A DNA stretch of 52,064 nucleotides. Source: Saccoglossus kowalevskii (Eukaryota; Hemichordata; Enteropneusta; Harrimaniidae). Below are positions 44,599 through 52,064 of this stretch, one piece after another. The notes under the pieces were generated by a model. The model made no database searches. It was not told the origin of the DNA and worked only from the letters and a program-made list of their open reading frames with translations. The DNA lies in NCBI RefSeq assembly GCF_000003605.2, contig NW_003148771.1:107100-159163 (forward strand), read 5' to 3'. Numbering within the stretch: the first letter of the stretch is position 1; every line of letters begins with the position of its first letter. Both the position numbers and the translations under genes were made by a program.

Positions 44599-46243
44599 CT
44601 GCAATGTAAAAATAAAACAAACTTTAATACACCGAAAATACAAAGATAGTAAGTAATCTGAACAATGCAATGAACCGCAATGACACAACGCGTGCAAAAT
44701 ACAGACAACGACCATCATTCTTTAAATTACTCAATTTTATCAACAGAAAAATGGTGATCGGTATCCTGATTTTCAAGAGCTCTTACGTACCAGTAAACCA
44801 AGGCGCATGCGCAGCTGTGAAATTTGTTTATTAAATACCATTCTGTGGGCAACCAAAATATCAATTTCAGTTGACGACAAACAGATCAATGTATCAGTAT
44901 GAGATATCGATTACAATACTCAAAGTTATCGATATCCATATTGACTCTTCAACGAAACATTGATTGGTAAGCTAATGACGCACCACAGTGATCTCACCAC
45001 ATCGTGTTCGGTGTGGGTCCCATACCACTTATACAACGCGTGTAAAATATCTTTATTGGCTTATACCTTTATTGATGGAATTTCTCGAATAATGCGATAA
45101 TAACCCCGTGTATATAATAGTGAAAATCCATTATTTACTTTACGTTTTTACCACGCCCGATTGTGATGTTCACTCAATATGGTAGACGTAAAAGTAAATA
45201 TAGGTATCGACATGTTTATATTCGTTCAGTGTTGTGAAAGTAAATTGGTCGACGCATGGTAAACATTGCTAAAACATAAATAGACTTGAACCGACTTATT
45301 TCTGACACTAAATTGGTCGCCACCAAGGCAGATCTCTGGGTCCTAACACAGTTGTTTTCAACCTATGATGTTTGGGGGGGTCACTGGAGGGTTACTCAAG
45401 TTTCGCTGTTATCTGTATAAAGCGTTGCGTGCGCTTCAATATGATTTCTACGCATAGTACTAGCTCAGGAGTGATAGGGCATAGTGGTTGTGACTGATAC
45501 TGAGTACATGTATCAAATAAATGAGTGGTTGTCCATTCTTTAAAGTTGCAATCTGAGGCGATACCTGTGTATTTGTTGGTGTCTGTCACGTGTCATTTGT
45601 TAAATTGCGGAAAAATGTTTGAGTATTTACACGGATTTTGATTTCTTCTTATTACTGCGGTGACGCACAGAACATTTTGTACGAATCCATACACGTGTGT
45701 ACGTCGAACACGACGCGCCGCGTTGACTTTTGGCTTTCAAAATTTGGTGATCGATTCAGAGGTTAGCGGAGAACCAACATATACGCATAATAACTATATC
45801 ACGGGAGGGGGTACTAACATATGGCTAGTTGAATTCTAATAGTAGATATTATTGATGATAGATTATTCATAACAGATTAGTACATTACTGTGTATGACGA
45901 CTCATACATCATGCATGCATGATGGGACATTTATAACAGCATTATTAACACGTGCTTACGTCAACATACCAGCACTAATGTGATCGGAATAGGTAAAGGA
46001 CGGGAAATGTATACCCCCTCCCCATACTACAATCAAACTCTGCATAGACAATGCAAAAATAAGAAAAGCATCCGGGTACTCCCTTTAAATGTGTCGAATT
46101 GTCATTTTCTGTTGCTAAAATTTCACCCGCAAAAAAATGCAAGGAATATATGGTGTCATATTAAATAAAACAGTTGAAATATTAGAAAGCCGAACTTTAG
46201 TTTTGTTCAAATGACATACACATTCTTATTGTACCATGAGACT

Positions 46244-46375
46244 TTAAAGGGCGGCAGTCGTCGCGCCGCGTCCTGTTCGATATGGGACTCATAGCGACGT
46301 ATACAACGCGTGTAAAATACATTTTTGTTTACATGAAATTCGAATATGCGCTGCGCGACGACCACCGCGCTTTAA
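46244..46375. mobile_element. TTAA-flanked MITE, family B, copy 2
   Basis: Left end TTAAAGGGCGGCAGTCGTCG, right end GACGACCACCGCGCTTTAA, TTAA on both sides; very similar to 36284-36416. Confidence 0.85.
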
Positions 46376-47200
46376 GAGAGGCTGCTACGTTTACCAGCCG
46401 GTCTTGTGTTTCCGTCCCGTACTCATTATGGTGGTTTTGAACGTCATTGCAGCATTTCAACAATTCAATGTATTTTTTTAAATGTTATTTGCTAATTTTG
46501 AACCAAAAAGAAATAATTTTTCAGTAGCCATTGTCAAATTGTTAAATTATGCGGGTTCTTTTGGTTGTTGTGAATGAGACAAGGACTGTCACGTGATGAC
46601 TGACGTATTCTCTGACGTCAGTCCTTTGCAAGATCAAGATGTGGCTCTGTGATAACTAATTGGACAATACGTGCATATATGTATACTAGGACTTATTGAT
46701 ATCATTGTGTCAGCATTCATTCGCTTTCATCACTGCAGGGGTTTGTCATCTCCATAGCAACATTAATAAATAACACTAACGTCGATCAATACGGGATTTA
46801 AATAAACAAATGAAAGTTGGATCCTTGTGTTTATATGTGTCATACTAGTACTATGGAATTGCGCAACTAGTCCAATTCAATTACAGCAGCATTTGACAAA
46901 TTTTCAACAATTTGACATATCTCTAAAACATCTTCTGACATATTCGGGTCATTCATACCCAACACTACAGTAATGAATTCTTAAAAATTAAATAATGACT
47001 ACTGATTTGGTAAAATGTGGGAAAACCAGCGGATGAATAATCTTGATCGTTTCAATACTTGATTTAGCAGAGTATGAAAGATATACTAAGGAGAAGCAGA
47101 TTGAAGTGAATTGGGCATGTCTTGGGACGGAAGGCTGATGGAATTACCAGGAAAACTCCTCAATTGTCTCCAGGAGGAAGGATAGAAAAACAAAAAAACA

Positions 47201-48353
47201 GTCGGCTGAGATAGCCCCGCTGTTAGCAATGCACATTTCAATTAAAGAACAGAAGATATCATTAGAAAATGAACAATATGTAGACTTGCTGTTTTCAACA
47301 AGAATTCAAAAATATTACCTTTCACCAAAAATGACAAAAATAATAATCAAAATTAGATAATTGAAGATATTATCACGAAATGAACAAATCTGAGAGAGAT
47401 CCACATGTAGTACCCATATATGTAATATAAAAGCAATCAGACTTGTGTTTTTTAACAAGAAGTCGAAAATATCACTTTTTACCAATAATTACAAAAATAT
47501 TCACTAAAATTAGAGAATTAAAGATATCACAACGAAATGAACACATCTGAGAGAGGTCCACATGTAGTACCTATATATGTAATATCAAAGCCATTGGACT
47601 TGCGGTTTTTAACAGGAAGTCGAAAATATCACTTTTCACCAAAAATGACAAAAATATTCACTAAAATTATAGATTTAAAGATATTATTACAAAATGAACA
47701 AATCTGAGAGAGGTCCACATGTAGTACCTATATATGTGATATCAAAGCAATTAGACTTGCAGTTTTTAACAAGAAGTCGAAAATATCACTTTTCACCAAA
47801 AAGGACAAAAATATTCACCAAAATTAGAGAATTACAGATATCATTACAAAATGAACGAATCTGAGAGAGGTCCACATGTAATACCTAAATATGTAATATC
47901 AAAGCAATTGGACTTGCAGTTTTTAACAAGAAGTCGAAAATATCACTTTTTACCAAAAATGACAAAAATATTCACCAAAATTAGAGAATTAAAGATATCA
48001 TTTCAAAATGAACAAACATGAGAGAGGACCGCATGTAGTACATATATATGTAATATCAAAGTAATTGGACTTGCGGTTTTTAACAATAAGTCGAAAATAT
48101 CAGTTTTTACCAAAAATGACAAAAATATTCACCAAAATTAGAGAATTGAAGATATCATCATGAAATGAACAAATCTAAGAGAGGTCTACCCAGGGTAAGT
48201 ATACACCAAGTATCAAAGCATTCAGGCTTACAGTTTTCAAGAAGAAGTCGAAAAAGTAAAACATTGACACGGACGACGACGGACGACGGATGACGACGGA
48301 CAATCACTCATATGATAAGCTCCGCTCGACAAAGTCGACAGCGGAGCTAAAAA
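47201..48353. mobile_element. Pearl/HINE-like non-autonomous rolling-circle element with 157-bp tandem core
   Basis: The left end has TAGCCCCGCTGT (47212-47223) and the right end ACAGCGGAGCTA (48338-48349), near-perfect inverted subterminal repeats. The core has five full units of exactly 157 bases: the same TGT(A/G)ATAT mark falls at 47421, 47578, 47735, 47892 and 48049. Partial units flank them, the last ending in the divergent form seen at 36751. A GACGACGG microsatellite (about 48270-48300) precedes a 3' hairpin (48318-48348: AGCTCCGCT CGAC AAA GTCG AC AGCGGAGCT) followed by As. This order (tandem core, microsatellite, 3' hairpin) is that of the pearl/DINE-1/HINE elements related to Helentrons. 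No protein-coding capacity. Confidence 0.75.
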
Positions 48354-48644
48354 CGGGGTTGGTCCAAGAACACTTGGGGACGGACTGTGAAAAATGTTGA
48401 GATTGTGGATGGGTAATGAAAAATTTATTGCACAATATGAGTTTAAGTGAAGCTCCTAAATTACGATTTGTAAATAATAGACACTCACTAAGAAGGATTT
48501 GTTTGTCCTTGAGGATCGGTTACTACTTCGTTTACACGACAACATTTTATCGAAGCCAACGGCTCGAGTCAGTAAAAATCATCGTATTAACGCGTTCAGT
48601 TCGAGCCAGCTCGAACCAAGTTCGGCTCCGATAAAGTCTCGGGG

Positions 48645-48939
48645 TTAAAGCGAGGTGGACGTCACGCTGCGCATGTGCGACATTTGTGTTGATAATCATT
48701 AATTTTCCCACAATCCAATATGCTCTTCTAATGGAAATCACAAGTATGAGGTTTGACCTGGGCGGGACTAATCACCGCCGGTGACTCCTTCGATACCTTC
48801 CAATCACCTAAAAAATATCCAATTAAAGCTTAGTAACGTTTGTACTCGTTGATCTGTGCAACAATCAAAGTCGTCATCCTTGTTTATATGAGACACATAT
48901 GTCTCGCGCATGCGTGGTGCGACGACTACCGCCCTTTAA
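48645..48939. mobile_element. TTAA-flanked MITE, family C (mixed A-like and B-like ends)
   Basis: The left end TTAAAGCGAGGTGGACGTCA resembles family A; the right end CGACGACTACCGCCCTTTAA resembles family B. TTAA flanks both. The 295-base interior differs from A and B. Confidence 0.72.
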
Positions 48940-50074
48940 GCGCCGATATAACTAGCTACCGACATGGGTCTAACCGTGTAAACTCATCGAGCCGAAATCA
49001 CGAACTCTACTGACTTCTTCAAATTACGTTCTGTTAAAATCATTGCATCTCGGGAGTCGACATAGTTTGTATTTTTTGTGAGGAATCTGTACATGAAGAA
49101 TTGCAGCCCCTCGATCGCGATCATAAGTATTGTTCAGTATCAATATAAAGAAGGTGTTGCCGTCTATTAAAAACAGATTCTCAAATATTAAAAACACATA
49201 TCGATTCTCAAGTTGATGGAGGGGTTGTTCCGGTTGGCTTTGAGCAAACCTGGCCGAACCCGAGTTTTTGTATGTTTGTTGGTATGTTTGTCTAAGGGCT
49301 ATGAAAATAAAATTGGAAAGTTAAGACAGGATATCCACTACTAATATGTCATTATGTTTTGACTAAACGACATCATTTTAACACAGTTTATGTTTTTAGT
49401 TTGTTTTGGAAGTAATGTTTTACATATTTGCAGAGTTGGGGAGCAATATGCACTTCATTTGCAATGATAAATTATCTGCGTTTTGTAGATCAGCAGATAA
49501 TTGCTAGCTATCTGTATGTAAATTATTCACAGATGCGATTCCACCTGTTCTGATTTGTCATTGGCTAAATAACCAGGTGCTCATGATTATATAGTAAGTA
49601 GAATATTTTATTGTATTCAGTCTCAGTTGCAAGCAACTTATTTGTATGTTTTATATTTATATATATATATATATTTCTTTTACTTAATATGACTCCCGAC
49701 ATCCACCCATTGGTACATCTAACATTGCGTCGTGTACAGGTTTCCAGATGTTTTCCCCTTAACGGGTTTGATATCTGTTTTTTCCTGGGCGGTCGATGTA
49801 TTCGCATAAATTATTTCGTATATATATACACATATGTTTGGGGAATACCTGTAATAATCACATGTGGCTCCTGGGTACTGCAACCACCGCATACCGCATT
49901 GCATGCTTGTTGTGTAATTTGTATGACTTATTGAAATTGAGTATAGATGCGTATTTACAGCATTGTATATGTAATACTAATATAACCAGATACAAGGGAC
50001 AGCCATGTTTGATGAAACATCGATTCTATGCAAGCGGATGGTGTGCGAGCAGCAATGTCGCCTATTACGGAACT

Positions 50075-50217
50075 CAGGGGCGGATCCAGCAAAATGTATT
50101 GGGGGGGGGGGGGTCCAAGCTTCGCTTAAAATTTATGGAGCGTAAATCGCAGAGAAGCTATGCGTAATCCAGATGATATTAATGAATGCCCCCCCCCCTC
50201 CTCTGGGTCCACCACTG
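50075..50217. mobile_element. hAT-type MITE, copy 2
   Basis: Ends CAGGGGCGGATCCAG and CTGGGTCCACCACTG flank an interior nearly identical to 3518-3655 (AAGCTTCGCTTAAAATTTA, GCAGAGAAGCTATGCGTAAT). Target duplication ACGGAACT / CCGGAACT, 7 of 8 matching. Confidence 0.85.
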
Positions 50218-50225
50218 CCGGAACT

Positions 50226-52064
50226 CGACTGGTACGTTTGCTGGTACGTAGCGTAAGAATCCGTTGCCCAGAATGTTGAACGCACGCATCGCTCTGCGCT
50301 AAAACACGCAGACGACGCACCAAGTCAGTCGAAATGTTCAAAGTTAATACACGTTTCATAGTGAAGTAATTTCTTTGTAGTTATAAACTTTTATTTTTAC
50401 GTCACAAACTCTGCGTCACCCGAATGATTTCATGATTTCTCGTTACCAATATTTAACACTGAATAAAGAAACATTTTATACAATTTACGCACTGGTTAAC
50501 GTGACCCAAAGCGAACCACTTTCATCTAAAGCTTTAATTTAATATAAAATAATAACTATCAATTTCTTTCATGAGATTTAAACCTTTGAATTTTGATTCA
50601 GTAATCTTAATTATATACCATGCATCTGCATAAAACTGCCGGATCGATTCACGTGGGCATTATTGAGTAAATTGAATTCGCTAAACATGAAAGAAAAAAA
50701 TTGCTTTATTACTTAAAAATATTTGTTCAAGATTTGAGATTCATTTCTACGTATTACATGAACGCTCATTTACGTAAATATATACTGCCAACTATTATTA
50801 ATATTAAATGTTTCCATGACAACGCTACTTAGTCGGTCATTTTGTTTTGCATTGAAATTATATTAATAACCCTAAGTCATAGCCTCCAAACACGTCTGTT
50901 ATATTAAATATAATTACGGGATTTCGTGGCGCATACGTTTTTTTTTTGTTTTTGTATAGCAGTTCACCTCGCGAGTTTACTATTGCTACGAATAAATTTA
51001 GAATGCTAAAAAAGCAATACCAATTTTGAATGGGAAATATCTGTATCATCTATATAACCTTGTCTGTGGTACAAATTCAGCGTATGTCTTGGTTAAATGT
51101 TGGTTATTTAAGTGATGTAAACGCCTCAGTATACGTCAGTTATCAAACTGTTAAATACAAGCACCAGACATCTCGACACCCATGCAGCATGGGGTACGCA
51201 TGATATATAATACGAAATGGTCAACATTTCGGGACAGCAAGAAACGTCATCTACTGTTTTTACCCCCCCCCCTTTCCGAGTAAATAATATAGTACTAATT
51301 TACATTATGCATTTTTAGTGTAGCCAATTACTGCCACGGTGCGGAAAAGCACTCAGACGAGAAATGGAGCCGAAAAAAGGAAATGCGCCGCCTTTTGAAG
51401 TGTACAATGTCTATTTTTTATGAAATTGGACTAATTTTCCCAATATAATTACCTCGAATTCTCCACCGATCAACTGTGTTTTATTGATCTCCATTCTCCC
51501 GCACACAGCACAAATTTCACGGATTTAGATAATAATTCTTTCATGACAGCGAGCTTTTTATCAAGACCGTGATAACAACAGAATTAACCAGAGACCAAAT
51601 TACGACTTTCAGATGTGTTGTCCTCTTAGTAATGAAAGAAAGTACTAATCCAACTATCAACTACGTCATAATTTCACTTTTGCGATTAATGATTGTTTAA
51701 TTTGTTCAGTTCACTACATGCCCTTGAGAATATAAATAAGTCAATTGCACAAGATATCAGCGCAATTACGGTTCTGAACCCTAAGGCATATGACGTATAT
51801 GTGTAGCCATGTTACAGGGCCTTTACAGGATATCCCGAACTACTCCCTCTATTTTATTAATGTTACAAAACGCTAGTAAGAATATTCTGTTGAAGTAGTT
51901 ATTTGATTGATTTCCAGGAACCTTTCCGATTTTACCTAACGCGATTGCAACCTATTTTTTATACGAACAAACTATACCGACTCGGTGATTTGTACTGCGC
52001 ACTCACACTAGACAAATACGTGACAAGTCATTCAGAGAAAAAAAATCAGTCATCAGTCAAAACA
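50226..52064. other. Right edge of window, nothing recognised
   Basis: AT-rich sequence with a C-run at about 51265. A minus-strand ATG with a donor (51453-51494, MEINKTQLIGGEFE) could be a short first exon, but nothing links it to the TRPC gene. Confidence 0.4.

Larger units (their letters stand above)
44599..52064. other. Region upstream of the first recognised TRPC exon
   Basis: The missing N-terminal TRPC exon(s) should be here or beyond the right edge. I read the minus strand for ankyrin-like sequence and found none. The stretch holds diverged family B MITE pieces near 44680-44726 and 45005-45050, an intact family B MITE, the 1.1-kb tandem-core element, a chimeric TTAA MITE, a (TA)n run at 49657-49674 and a hAT MITE. 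Confidence 0.55.

Noticed and set aside
51453-51494. First-exon candidate MEINKTQLIGGEFE for the TRPC gene
   Set aside because: ATG and donor are plausible, but it ends in phase 0 while the next TRPC exon needs phase 1. It has no family similarity.
1-52064. CRISPR arrays, bacterial operons, phage or toxin systems
   Set aside because: Nothing of this kind is present. Introns, poly(A) signals and MITEs show animal nuclear DNA, and the tandem repeats lack CRISPR repeat/spacer structure.

Overview
This window is animal (metazoan) nuclear DNA. It is AT-rich, has GT-AG introns of 0.2 to 4 kb, carries many non-autonomous DNA transposons, and contains one assembly gap (N-run, 18361-18742). The gene set (a ceruloplasmin/hephaestin-type ferroxidase, small secreted six-cysteine proteins and a TRPC channel) and the repeats (a pearl/HINE-like element, TTAA-flanked MITEs, hAT MITEs) suggest a marine bilaterian invertebrate. 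I cannot name the phylum from the sequence.

Layout. (1) The left edge (1-716, + strand) holds the last two coding exons of a multicopper oxidase: the copper motif HCHVNDHIHAGM, then a short tail ending in a hydrophobic GPI-anchor-like or membrane segment. (2) Positions 717-7574 are intergenic, with an intact hAT MITE and a hAT-like fragment. (3) Positions 7575-15058 (+) hold a complete small gene, here called paralogue 1. It has a non-coding first exon, a signal-peptide exon, a 10-nt microexon, a polyglycine exon, four exons encoding two six-cysteine VWC/pacifastin-like modules, and a five-codon last exon. Eight coding exons join in phase into a 136-residue secreted protein. (4) Positions 19650-29360 (+) hold paralogue 2 with the same plan and one module. 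One linking exon between signal peptide and module was not found. (5) Positions 27853-31359 (-) may hold exons of an unrecognised gene overlapping paralogue 2 on the other strand; this is weak. (6) Positions 32700-44598 (-) hold nine exons of a divergent TRPC channel, running from the ankyrin region to the stop codon. All phases join, giving 862 residues. The first exon or exons lie further right, unrecognised or outside the window. (7) Positions 44599-52064 are mostly repeats, including a 1.1-kb rolling-circle-like element with five full 157-bp tandem units.

The three genes have no evident shared pathway. The two paralogues are a local tandem duplication and are probably secreted. The ferroxidase would act at the cell surface and the TRPC channel in the plasma membrane. 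The most unusual observation is in the TRPC gene. The extracellular S3-S4 loop carries an insert of about 115 residues with two cysteines, two N-glycosylation sequons, a predicted coiled coil and a furin-type site (RRRKR-S). The channel also lacks the usual TRPC zinc cysteines, has a changed TRP box (HWKYSR for EWKFAR) and ends in a possible PDZ ligand (TIV).
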